DNA from: Ascaris suum
Taxonomy: Eukaryota > Nematoda > Chromadorea > Rhabditida > Ascarididae
Length of the DNA: 64,000 nt
Assembly (NCBI GenBank): GCA_013433145.1
Contig: CM024191.1
Span: 6,712,501-6,776,500 of the forward strand
Reading direction: 5' to 3'
Under the pieces are notes generated by a model. That model was given only the letters and a program-made list of their open reading frames with translations. It was not told where the DNA came from and searched no databases. Positions 1 to 13,200 of this stretch are shown here, one piece after another (position 1 is the stretch's first letter; every line of letters starts with the position of its first letter). The position numbers were made by a program, and so were the translations under genes.

Positions 1-3000
1 TCTTCGCGATATTCGCAGCGCTCTTTCTGAACTCACATCCACTGGGGATGATGTTGTTGCTATTGATCCAGAAATCGAACCAAACGAGCAGCTGGACAAC
101 GTGGCTCATCTTGGCGACAATCTTCGTCAGTTGAAAGGAAAGGTTGAGAAACTCGAAAGGAGATTGCAATCCCCTGAAGGACTGATCAAGCGTACGCCAT
201 TGAGCGACGATTTGTCGGTTCGTATAGCACAATTGCAAGACGCATTAGAAAACAAGAAGCAGCAGTTGACGGATCGCGCCAAATTGCAAACCTTAGCTCC
301 TGAAATCTCATTGATAACTGAAAGCGTGCAAGGTCGTCTGGAGGAAATCGAGCTCTCATCTCTTCAATCAGTCGATGAACAAAGCGCTATCCTACAAGAT
401 CTCGAATCGAAAAAGCAGCAGCTTGAAAGCCTCATTGGGAATATTCCAGCTGGTTCCGAGGGTGATGAGTTGCGAGAACGCAGCTTCTGGCATCTTGGAC
501 AACTGAACGATCTCCTAGGGCGCCTCGCCGCCGCTGTAGGTGATAAACTGGCTGCATTGGCTGCATTTAACGCCACTAAAGATGAGGTGCAAGCGCAATT
601 GTCTCTCATTGATGCACCTGTCAAAGTACGTCTCGAACCGGATTCTGTACAAGCAATCAACGACCGCATCGGCGAGCTCAATGTAAGTTCATTCACAATA
701 ATACTAGCAGCTCACACTACCTTTGATAGAGCTCTCTGTGGCGCATATCTTGAGATGTTTGTTGAATAAAGTGAAAACTAACTGACGACTCCGCTATCTG
801 ATTATCCGACATTGAGCTAGATATCGCGACACTTATTCCCTTTAAACATGACTCTGTATTTGTCTCAGCTCGTTTTATCAGTTTTATAGCTTCAGCATTA
901 TTCATAACTTGGCGACCGTTTAATCAGATCTAGTCAGCGAATTTTAAGCAACCACTCAAGTGGAAATTCTTCCTACTCCCATAGGACTTCATTACTTTAG
1001 AGGAATTTCCCCACTGAAGCTCTTATCATTATTCTCTTGCTTTGTTGAGGTAAAAACATGAAAGATAGGGCCTTTCCTATACGAGTACACTTGACAAAAC
1101 GTTTCTTTGCAGCTTGTTCTATACCGGAGAGGGATCAGCAAATATTGAAGGGGCACTGACAATGACAGAATGCTGCTTGATGGGATGGGGAGGTGAAGAA
1201 AGAGAATAGAGACTTTTGCTGTGGGAAAACATTATTGCGATTGGATGCTTAGATATGCTTTTCGAATGGAGCATTTGTTTTGAATGCGCGGAGGAATATT
1301 TTCGGAACACTGTTGCATACAATACCGATCAAATAAAGGAACATTTGTTCACGAGTTAAAGATAGGGATCTCATACGAATGCGTTCTGAAGGTGCAATTT
1401 CTGAGCGCTCGTTTTCGTTCAAAGCCTCTGCCCTGTAGATGAACACTGGAACATGCGATCTGCTGCTTCATTCTCCTCTTTGATTAGCATTTCATGCACC
1501 AAAGCATGAAGTTTTCTTGCATGAATAATGCCGAAATGAAAGCTCGTCAATAGCTGAAATTTTCTTCGAAGGTTTCACTTAGCTCTTGTTTTCTTTCTGT
1601 TTTTGGCACAGTTTTAGTCCAATCATCTTACATAATGCTCAGGCGAATGTTCTTTCAGGATAAGCTAAGCAATGCGGAGAAGCTTAGCAACAAACTTGGC
1701 AGCATTGATGAGGCTGAACTTGACGCCGAAAAGCTAGCCGAGAAACAAACCCTACTGCTCGCAATTGAAGCTGCAAAGCACCGAATCAAGGTACGCTACC
1801 TTCCGTTGTCTTAGATACGCTTAGACTTATGTTCACCTAGAGTTAAATCAGCCTACACCACAACGACGTCTTTATTCGCATGTTTTGCAGGATGAACGTG
1901 ACAGCGCGCAGCAACAGCTAGATCGTGCAATCGCACTCGAGAAGACGCGTGCTGAATGCGAACAGTTGACTGCCGATTTGGCTGCGCTGGTTGCTGAAGC
2001 AACTAAGTTGCTGAGTGATTCTGATGCAGTTCCAACAATGTTCGCCACAACCGCGGATGCATTTGTGCTTCCTTTGGAGCACGCCAAACAAGTGCTCAAT
2101 AATGCCCCGGCTGAAGATGCACAGTTTATCCACCTGAATGCACTTGTTAGTGAAGCAAAAGATGCGCATTCAGCCCTCTTACATCGTGCAGATATCTGGC
2201 GGCAGTTTGTTGCCGAACGTGACAGTGCTACTGATCAGTTGGAGGTAATGCGAGCACCACTTGACGAAATCGAGTCGAAGGCACTGAGACCACTGGAAGA
2301 AGTGATGCACGACTTCAACATCCTCAAGGTTTGTTACTACTCTTGCCTTTATTGCTCTCTTTACACTTATCATACTGATTGTACTCATCGATATTTTTCA
2401 TGTCATATCGTGTTCATCTCGCCATTTCGTTTTTCGAAATGTCTACTCTAAAAACGAACGTGAAAATTGCCACGCACGAAAGGGGAGGAGGAAGAGTGGA
2501 ATTTATGAAGAAAAAAATATATATAGTGAAGTGTACAGATGATGCAATGGGTGTATGCGATATCTGCATTTGATCACAAAGGTGTCGTGCAATATACGAC
2601 AAAAACATCCATGTCAAAGTCACAAATCACAAATAAAAGAAGAGAATAGCACTGCAGCAATAGCTCCACATTCGAGAGTAATTATTCAAGTGATGTTCTC
2701 TATGGAACACTTCTTTTGAAGACAACTGATACATTTTGTATTGAGCAAATATACGACCTGATGAACTTTTATTATTGCCGAACGAACATAACTCATTCTT
2801 TACAGGGCGCCAATGATGAGCTCGATAAGCTGAAAACAACCATGATAAGACTCCAGAATCTTTCTGAACAACTCGACCCTCTGGAAAGTGCATATTCCGA
2901 CGTCCGCTTCTTTGATGTAGACGTCGAGCAGACACAACAGCAATATGAAGACTTGATGTCACTGATGGACAACGAACTGCATGACGAGAATATCCTTCGC

Positions 3001-6000
3001 GAATCGGCCGAGCAGCTTCAGCGTGAACTTGACCGGCTCAAAGAGGAACTTGCAGCTGCGCTCACCAATGAGCAGCTTCAAGAGGTGAATTCTAAATCTG
3101 TATACAGCGATTTTATGTCACCATTTTTCTGCGTTATGACGTTCTCCGTTTCTACTTATCAGTTTCTGTTTTGTCTTTTTTAAACTATGAGACGCGTATT
3201 CAATATGCTCATAGCAAGAAGTGAAATTCACTACAAAATAGCGGCAAATGAAGCTAAAGGAGGTAGATTTTTTCAGGTTTTGAACCACGAAATGCCTGCA
3301 TTACAAGCACAACTCGGTTTGTTGGAGTCGAAGCACAGCGACGCGAAACGGTCACGCGCTCATGTGGATCGTGCCTCAGTGCCACCGATAGATGCATTAG
3401 CATGTGAACTAGAAGACATTGGTCAACTCACACGCAAAAAGCTCAGTGATGTCGCCGAAGCCGAAAAACAAGAGAAAATTGTTATGATTAAACTAGAGCT
3501 GGAGAGGCTGCGTTCTATGCCACTCGATGAAGGGCAGTTAATCAGCATTGAAGAACACTTGCAGCAACTGCCCACAGAAGACGAGCAGACGAAAGAATTG
3601 GTTATGCAGCTGCAAAAAATACGAGCAGATAAAGAAATGCGCGAGGCTTTCGAAAGATCACTTCAGCAAACATTAGCGAGTATCTCGCAACGTCTTAACG
3701 AACTAGATGCAACGGCGAAGCCGCTGATTGAATCAACGACCATGTCAAAAGATAAGAAGAAGATAAGCAAAAAACAACAACAGCATATGGCAGTTATTGA
3801 GGCAGAAGTGGATGCGCTGAACGCTGTACTGAGCCAAATTGAGCATACAATATTGCCACAGCTTGACGAATTATCGCAGCACTCGCAACAGTCTGCAGTG
3901 CAGCTGCCTTCCCTCCAGGCGGAACACCAGAGAGCGCAGAAGATCATCGATGAGTGCAAGGTGAGTTCGTTTAATTACCCAATCGAACCTTCACAAATTT
4001 CTCAAAAGCATTTTTTATAAAATTTAATAGCTCAAATATGAGACCGAGTTTCGAATATTACAATAAATCATTCTCGCCAACCACGCACTAAATAAATTAA
4101 GAAATCATCAATATCGAAATCACTACATTTCGATGATACAATTTTACGGACTTATAAAAACATGCAATGTGTTTGCAGGAGGCAATCGATGATAAGATTC
4201 GCGAAAAAGAAACTGTCGAGCACGTGCAGAAAGAGATTGCCGAGCTTGACGACATGCTGCAGAAAGGCGAAGAGGTGCTTCTAACTGAAGAAGAATTGAA
4301 GCGCTCGGACGATAGCACGCTGCTAGCCGCGAATGTGAAAATCACCGAAGAGATAGAGCAGTCACTTCTTGCAACGCTTGAGCAGATCAACGCTTCGGAT
4401 CTTGAGCGACTTAGCGAAGAGCAACAAGCAGATGTGGAAAAGAAACGTGAACGAACCCACTGGATGTTGGATCGCATTCGAGCGTTGCGTGAAGCTCTAA
4501 CTTTACTACTGGACTCGTTACGTGCTTGGAACGCTGATAAAGACGTGCTCAAAAGTGCCACGGTCGCACTCGCAGATCAAGCGCGAGAACTTGTTGACAG
4601 CTACGCTAACAACGCGCAACCGTACACAACCGCATGCAATGATATAAAGAAAGCGAATGACCTACTCAACCGTATAAACGAAGATCAACAGAAACTCTCT
4701 GATGTTAACCAACGTCTTAAGACAACTCTTCCCGAATGCAAAGCTGCGCTCGATGACGCTAACAAAATGGTGGCCGACCTCGCCTCAGCCAGCAGTGATG
4801 TTCGGGTCAGTGTTGTTTTCCTTCGTTTGACGTAAAATCAAGCAAATTTACGGAATTAGCGGGTATCCTCAGCGTTTCCGTTACGTAAGGCGGGCAAAGA
4901 TAGGCGAGAAGTGAAAATGGACGTATGCCGAATGATACAGGCAAAAAAGAAAAACAGGCTAATCTCACATTTTTCTAGCAGCTAAAAATCTGCAGTGCTC
5001 TAATGCGTACGACCAATGTTATGTTCGGTTTTTTTTTTTCTTTTCTTTTCAGCTCCAGTAAAAACGCATGTCATCGTTGCTCATTTTAGCACTTTAGAAT
5101 TTTAGCTATAGCTGAATATTTGAGCAGAATTTACTGTTTCTTGCATATTGCTGTATTGAGTGCATTCGAAGAAGAATCATTAGAATAGTTCTATTAATGG
5201 CAGCATTCGATAGGTGAGTGACAAAGTATCGATTTTTAAAACAGTTGTGTTTTTAGGAGTTGCTTACGCCGCTCACCGATGATGTGAACAAGCAAAAGGA
5301 ACTACTTGACGAACAAGACACAATAAGTGCAAAACTGAATGAGTTAAGCGATCGTGCCGTCGAACTTCTTGCAAGTGCGGAAGACTCTAAAAGAGCAGAA
5401 ATTGACGAAATTCGACATCAACTCGATGGTGTGAAACAGCAACTGAATGATCTGCAACGCAAACAAGAGATGCCAATTCGTCTTGTATTCCACCCAGAGG
5501 CGCTCAAAGTTGACTCGCTTTTGAATCAACTTGAAAACGTCGAGCGAGTACTGAGCGAAAAACAAGAACATCTGGCCGCACAGCTCGTTCTTGTCGCACT
5601 AACATCTACTATTGCAAGAGAGACGGCACAACTACGTGATGCGATTGAGAGTGCCCAGAAAGTTGAAGATGATGCACATGCGGATATAAATGAGCTGCAA
5701 AAAGCTATCGATGTATTGAAGAATGCGCGAGCACACCTCGAAGCACTCAAAGACGCCTACGATCAGATCGAACAATCGCCAGATACGGATACGTTGCGTA
5801 CACAGACGCTTGACGAGCAAACAACGCTCAGTGAAAACTACGAGGCCGTTGAACGCGCACTTGAAGACCGTCTCGAAAATCTTAAGCACTTCAATGAGGA
5901 TGCAGCTAAATTCGAAATGGGTCTTTCACAACTAGACGATATCATTCGTGAACAGGGAACACCTAGTGCAGAAATGGAACTCTCATCGATCGACTCCATT

Positions 6001-7235
6001 ATTCAACGTTGTAACGATCTTCGTCCAACGCTTGATCAACTCGCTGAGAGTGTGCAATCATTATCCCCACTCATCGAACCTGCATCTCGTGTTGACGCTC
6101 TCAATATTCGTCAACGCGAAACGAAGCATAAACTAAAGGTTTGTATCGTCTAAGTGGCGCTATTTTGCATTTTTCTCTTGCCTTCTTTCTTCAACGGATC
6201 GAGTAGCATATATTAGTCCTGAAAGACGGAAATGACCGCCGAGATAGAATGTTTTCTTGAAATTCGCAATAAACGAGGGAGCTCATTTTTGTTTTCGATA
6301 TTATTGCATTCACTATATTTAATTATTAAATTTTCAGGCCCTTCGAGATGATGTTATAAGACTGAAAGAAGAACATGATGCTGAGAACGCTTTGGCCGCT
6401 GCGATTGATGACTTAGAGCGAACGTTAACGGACGCTGAATGTGGCTTCGAGCAAACAGAAGCATCACTCACTGCATTACAGCTTTTCTGCGATGTACCAT
6501 TGCGCACAGTAGCCGACAAAATAACACTGGTGGATGAAATACAATCAGACATCGTAACGCCGAAAATCGAGCAACTCCGCCAAGAAAAACGTGCTCTCGA
6601 AGGACGCTACACTAGTTTGGCAGAGCGCGCTAATGAGAAATTCGAAGAAGCGAAGCAACAAAACGAGCTAATCACCGACATAGACACCAAGCTCAATAAC
6701 ATTCAAAAGGATGCGGATGCTCTGTGCAATAAATATACAATTCCACAGGAGCTGTCGACTGCCATTGAAGACGTGAACCGTATTGAAGCATTGCTCGAGC
6801 AGCTGCCTGAATCTTCGCAAATATCCCACGTCACGGACCGACAACTTCAGGAGCAACTTTCAAAGCATCTCGACGCTATCCAATTGTCGTTAAAGGTCGG
6901 CATTATTAGTATAATTATAGCGTAATCCCTTTGTTTTGCGTTACATTATGCGCATGAGTTGCACGCTTAGAGAAGGCATTCCACTGTTATCGTTCGCTTA
7001 GGAAAAAAAATCGAACATATTCGAAAATTCTATACTTTCGTTCGGTTAATTGTTTTCTGAATACAATTTGTGAGACCAATGAGATTGTTCATGAATCATG
7101 ATTCAACGGGCCGGTATAAACAGTAAGCAGAGTTAATAAGCTGATTCTAGGGCATTTTGCAAGTCCGTCCTAAAGCATTTTTTTATAGGGTTTATTGGTA
7201 CCGCTTGAGAAAGATGTCCTCAAGGAGCAAGAGCT
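1..7235 (+). repeat. Array unit A (7,235 bp period), exons 1 (partial) to 8 plus start of next exon 1
   Basis: This is the first period of the coding tandem array, with phase set by the window edge. Its exons are 1-682 (5' truncated), 1659-1790, 1891-2328, 2806-3084, 3277-3960, 4179-4805, 5257-6138 and 6338-6895; 7189 onward opens exon 1 of the next unit. The introns are 976, 100, 477, 192, 218, 451, 199 and 293 bp. It differs from the other copies at base 5136 (G here, A in the others) in intron 6. It shares G at 1101 in intron 1 only with unit B. Confidence 0.95.
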
Positions 7236-10200
7236 TCTTCGCGATATTCGCAGCGCTCTTTCTGAACTCACATCCACTGGGGATGATGTTGTTGCTATTG
7301 ATCCAGAAATCGAACCAAACGAGCAGCTGGACAACGTGGCTCATCTTGGCGACAATCTTCGTCAGTTGAAAGGAAAGGTTGAGAAACTCGAAAGGAGATT
7401 GCAATCCCCTGAAGGACTGATCAAGCGTACGCCATTGAGCGACGATTTGTCGGTTCGTATAGCACAATTGCAAGACGCATTAGAAAACAAGAAGCAGCAG
7501 TTGACGGATCGCGCCAAATTGCAAACCTTAGCTCCTGAAATCTCATTGATAACTGAAAGCGTGCAAGGTCGTCTGGAGGAAATCGAGCTCTCATCTCTTC
7601 AATCAGTCGATGAACAAAGCGCTATCCTACAAGATCTCGAATCGAAAAAGCAGCAGCTTGAAAGCCTCATTGGGAATATTCCAGCTGGTTCCGAGGGTGA
7701 TGAGTTGCGAGAACGCAGCTTCTGGCATCTTGGACAACTGAACGATCTCCTAGGGCGCCTCGCCGCCGCTGTAGGTGATAAACTGGCTGCATTGGCTGCA
7801 TTTAACGCCACTAAAGATGAGGTGCAAGCGCAATTGTCTCTCATTGATGCACCTGTCAAAGTACGTCTCGAACCGGATTCTGTACAAGCAATCAACGACC
7901 GCATCGGCGAGCTCAATGTAAGTTCATTCACAATAATACTAGCAGCTCACACTACCTTTGATAGAGCTCTCTGTGGCGCATATCTTGAGATGTTTGTTGA
8001 ATAAAGTGAAAACTAACTGACGACTCCGCTATCTGATTATCCGACATTGAGCTAGATATCGCGACACTTATTCCCTTTAAACATGACTCTGTATTTGTCT
8101 CAGCTCGTTTTATCAGTTTTATAGCTTCAGCATTATTCATAACTTGGCGACCGTTTAATCAGATCTAGTCAGCGAATTTTAAGCAACCACTCAAGTGGAA
8201 ATTCTTCCTACTCCCATAGGACTTCATTACTTTAGAGGAATTTCCCCACTGAAGCTCTTATCATTATTCTCTTGCTTTGTTGAGGTAAAAACATGAAAGA
8301 TAGGGCCTTTCCTATACGAGTACACTTGACAAAACGTTTCTTTGCAGCTTGTTCTATACCGGAGAGGGATCAGCAAATATTGAAGGGGCACTGACAATGA
8401 CAGAATGCTGCTTGATGGGATGGGGAGGTGAAGAAAGAGAATAGAGACTTTTGCTGTGGGAAAACATTATTGCGATTGGATGCTTAGATATGCTTTTCGA
8501 ATGGAGCATTTGTTTTGAATGCGCGGAGGAATATTTTCGGAACACTGTTGCATACAATACCGATCAAATAAAGGAACATTTGTTCACGAGTTAAAGATAG
8601 GGATCTCATACGAATGCGTTCTGAAGGTGCAATTTCTGAGCGCTCGTTTTCGTTCAAAGCCTCTGCCCTGTAGATGAACACTGGAACATGCGATCTGCTG
8701 CTTCATTCTCCTCTTTGATTAGCATTTCATGCACCAAAGCATGAAGTTTTCTTGCATGAATAATGCCGAAATGAAAGCTCGTCAATAGCTGAAATTTTCT
8801 TCGAAGGTTTCACTTAGCTCTTGTTTTCTTTCTGTTTTTGGCACAGTTTTAGTCCAATCATCTTACATAATGCTCAGGCGAATGTTCTTTCAGGATAAGC
8901 TAAGCAATGCGGAGAAGCTTAGCAACAAACTTGGCAGCATTGATGAGGCTGAACTTGACGCCGAAAAGCTAGCCGAGAAACAAACCCTACTGCTCGCAAT
9001 TGAAGCTGCAAAGCACCGAATCAAGGTACGCTACCTTCCGTTGTCTTAGATACGCTTAGACTTATGTTCACCTAGAGTTAAATCAGCCTACACCACAACG
9101 ACGTCTTTATTCGCATGTTTTGCAGGATGAACGTGACAGCGCGCAGCAACAGCTAGATCGTGCAATCGCACTCGAGAAGACGCGTGCTGAATGCGAACAG
9201 TTGACTGCCGATTTGGCTGCGCTGGTTGCTGAAGCAACTAAGTTGCTGAGTGATTCTGATGCAGTTCCAACAATGTTCGCCACAACCGCGGATGCATTTG
9301 TGCTTCCTTTGGAGCACGCCAAACAAGTGCTCAATAATGCCCCGGCTGAAGATGCACAGTTTATCCACCTGAATGCACTTGTTAGTGAAGCAAAAGATGC
9401 GCATTCAGCCCTCTTACATCGTGCAGATATCTGGCGGCAGTTTGTTGCCGAACGTGACAGTGCTACTGATCAGTTGGAGGTAATGCGAGCACCACTTGAC
9501 GAAATCGAGTCGAAGGCACTGAGACCACTGGAAGAAGTGATGCACGACTTCAACATCCTCAAGGTTTGTTACTACTCTTGCCTTTATTGCTCTCTTTACA
9601 CTTATCATACTGATTGTACTCATCGATATTTTTCATGTCATATCGTGTTCATCTCGCCATTTCGTTTTTCGAAATGTCTACTCTAAAAACGAACGTGAAA
9701 ATTGCCACGCACGAAAGGGGAGGAGGAAGAGTGGAATTTATGAAGAAAAAAATATATATAGTGAAGTGTACAGATGATGCAATGGGTGTATGCGATATCT
9801 GCATTTGATCACAAAGGTGTCGTGCAATATACGACAAAAACATCCATGTCAAAGTCACAAATCACAAATAAAAGAAGAGAATAGCACTGCAGCAATAGCT
9901 CCACATTCGAGAGTAATTATTCAAGTGATGTTCTCTATGGAACACTTCTTTTGAAGACAACTGATACATTTTGTATTGAGCAAATATACGACCTGATGAA
10001 CTTTTATTATTGCCGAACGAACATAACTCATTCTTTACAGGGCGCCAATGATGAGCTCGATAAGCTGAAAACAACCATGATAAGACTCCAGAATCTTTCT
10101 GAACAACTCGACCCTCTGGAAAGTGCATATTCCGACGTCCGCTTCTTTGATGTAGACGTCGAGCAGACACAACAGCAATATGAAGACTTGATGTCACTGA

Positions 10201-13200
10201 TGGACAACGAACTGCATGACGAGAATATCCTTCGCGAATCGGCCGAGCAGCTTCAGCGTGAACTTGACCGGCTCAAAGAGGAACTTGCAGCTGCGCTCAC
10301 CAATGAGCAGCTTCAAGAGGTGAATTCTAAATCTGTATACAGCGATTTTATGTCACCATTTTTCTGCGTTATGACGTTCTCCGTTTCTACTTATCAGTTT
10401 CTGTTTTGTCTTTTTTAAACTATGAGACGCGTATTCAATATGCTCATAGCAAGAAGTGAAATTCACTACAAAATAGCGGCAAATGAAGCTAAAGGAGGTA
10501 GATTTTTTCAGGTTTTGAACCACGAAATGCCTGCATTACAAGCACAACTCGGTTTGTTGGAGTCGAAGCACAGCGACGCGAAACGGTCACGCGCTCATGT
10601 GGATCGTGCCTCAGTGCCACCGATAGATGCATTAGCATGTGAACTAGAAGACATTGGTCAACTCACACGCAAAAAGCTCAGTGATGTCGCCGAAGCCGAA
10701 AAACAAGAGAAAATTGTTATGATTAAACTAGAGCTGGAGAGGCTGCGTTCTATGCCACTCGATGAAGGGCAGTTAATCAGCATTGAAGAACACTTGCAGC
10801 AACTGCCCACAGAAGACGAGCAGACGAAAGAATTGGTTATGCAGCTGCAAAAAATACGAGCAGATAAAGAAATGCGCGAGGCTTTCGAAAGATCACTTCA
10901 GCAAACATTAGCGAGTATCTCGCAACGTCTTAACGAACTAGATGCAACGGCGAAGCCGCTGATTGAATCAACGACCATGTCAAAAGATAAGAAGAAGATA
11001 AGCAAAAAACAACAACAGCATATGGCAGTTATTGAGGCAGAAGTGGATGCGCTGAACGCTGTACTGAGCCAAATTGAGCATACAATATTGCCACAGCTTG
11101 ACGAATTATCGCAGCACTCGCAACAGTCTGCAGTGCAGCTGCCTTCCCTCCAGGCGGAACACCAGAGAGCGCAGAAGATCATCGATGAGTGCAAGGTGAG
11201 TTCGTTTAATTACCCAATCGAACCTTCACAAATTTCTCAAAAGCATTTTTTATAAAATTTAATAGCTCAAATATGAGACCGAGTTTCGAATATTACAATA
11301 AATCATTCTCGCCAACCACGCACTAAATAAATTAAGAAATCATCAATATCGAAATCACTACATTTCGATGATACAATTTTACGGACTTATAAAAACATGC
11401 AATGTGTTTGCAGGAGGCAATCGATGATAAGATTCGCGAAAAAGAAACTGTCGAGCACGTGCAGAAAGAGATTGCCGAGCTTGACGACATGCTGCAGAAA
11501 GGCGAAGAGGTGCTTCTAACTGAAGAAGAATTGAAGCGCTCGGACGATAGCACGCTGCTAGCCGCGAATGTGAAAATCACCGAAGAGATAGAGCAGTCAC
11601 TTCTTGCAACGCTTGAGCAGATCAACGCTTCGGATCTTGAGCGACTTAGCGAAGAGCAACAAGCAGATGTGGAAAAGAAACGTGAACGAACCCACTGGAT
11701 GTTGGATCGCATTCGAGCGTTGCGTGAAGCTCTAACTTTACTACTGGACTCGTTACGTGCTTGGAACGCTGATAAAGACGTGCTCAAAAGTGCCACGGTC
11801 GCACTCGCAGATCAAGCGCGAGAACTTGTTGACAGCTACGCTAACAACGCGCAACCGTACACAACCGCATGCAATGATATAAAGAAAGCGAATGACCTAC
11901 TCAACCGTATAAACGAAGATCAACAGAAACTCTCTGATGTTAACCAACGTCTTAAGACAACTCTTCCCGAATGCAAAGCTGCGCTCGATGACGCTAACAA
12001 AATGGTGGCCGACCTCGCCTCAGCCAGCAGTGATGTTCGGGTCAGTGTTGTTTTCCTTCGTTTGACGTAAAATCAAGCAAATTTACGGAATTAGCGGGTA
12101 TCCTCAGCGTTTCCGTTACGTAAGGCGGGCAAAGATAGGCGAGAAGTGAAAATGGACGTATGCCGAATGATACAGGCAAAAAAGAAAAACAGGCTAATCT
12201 CACATTTTTCTAGCAGCTAAAAATCTGCAGTGCTCTAATGCGTACGACCAATGTTATGTTCGGTTTTTTTTTTTCTTTTCTTTTCAGCTCCAGTAAAAAC
12301 GCATGTCATCGTTGCTCATTTTAGCACTTTAGAATTTTAGCTATAGCTGAATATTTGAGCAGAATTTACTATTTCTTGCATATTGCTGTATTGAGTGCAT
12401 TCGAAGAAGAATCATTAGAATAGTTCTATTAATGGCAGCATTCGATAGGTGAGTGACAAAGTATCGATTTTTAAAACAGTTGTGTTTTTAGGAGTTGCTT
12501 ACGCCGCTCACCGATGATGTGAACAAGCAAAAGGAACTACTTGACGAACAAGACACAATAAGTGCAAAACTGAATGAGTTAAGCGATCGTGCCGTCGAAC
12601 TTCTTGCAAGTGCGGAAGACTCTAAAAGAGCAGAAATTGACGAAATTCGACATCAACTCGATGGTGTGAAACAGCAACTGAATGATCTGCAACGCAAACA
12701 AGAGATGCCAATTCGTCTTGTATTCCACCCAGAGGCGCTCAAAGTTGACTCGCTTTTGAATCAACTTGAAAACGTCGAGCGAGTACTGAGCGAAAAACAA
12801 GAACATCTGGCCGCACAGCTCGTTCTTGTCGCACTAACATCTACTATTGCAAGAGAGACGGCACAACTACGTGATGCGATTGAGAGTGCCCAGAAAGTTG
12901 AAGATGATGCACATGCGGATATAAATGAGCTGCAAAAAGCTATCGATGTATTGAAGAATGCGCGAGCACACCTCGAAGCACTCAAAGACGCCTACGATCA
13001 GATCGAACAATCGCCAGATACGGATACGTTGCGTACACAGACGCTTGACGAGCAAACAACGCTCAGTGAAAACTACGAGGCCGTTGAACGCGCACTTGAA
13101 GACCGTCTCGAAAATCTTAAGCACTTCAATGAGGATGCAGCTAAATTCGAAATGGGTCTTTCACAACTAGACGATATCATTCGTGAACAGGGAACACCTA

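Noticed and set aside
1119..1446. Minus-strand frames of 65-67 aa within intron 1
   Set aside because: Short, no domain, and unaffected by selection as far as the variants show; repeated only because the unit is repeated.
4097..4561. 154-aa minus-strand frame opposite repeat exon 6 (and its copies in other units)
   Set aside because: It is a Ser/Arg-rich antisense shadow of the coiled-coil exon, present only because the other strand is codon-constrained. The same applies to the 83-111 aa minus frames opposite exons 1, 3, 4, 5 and 7.
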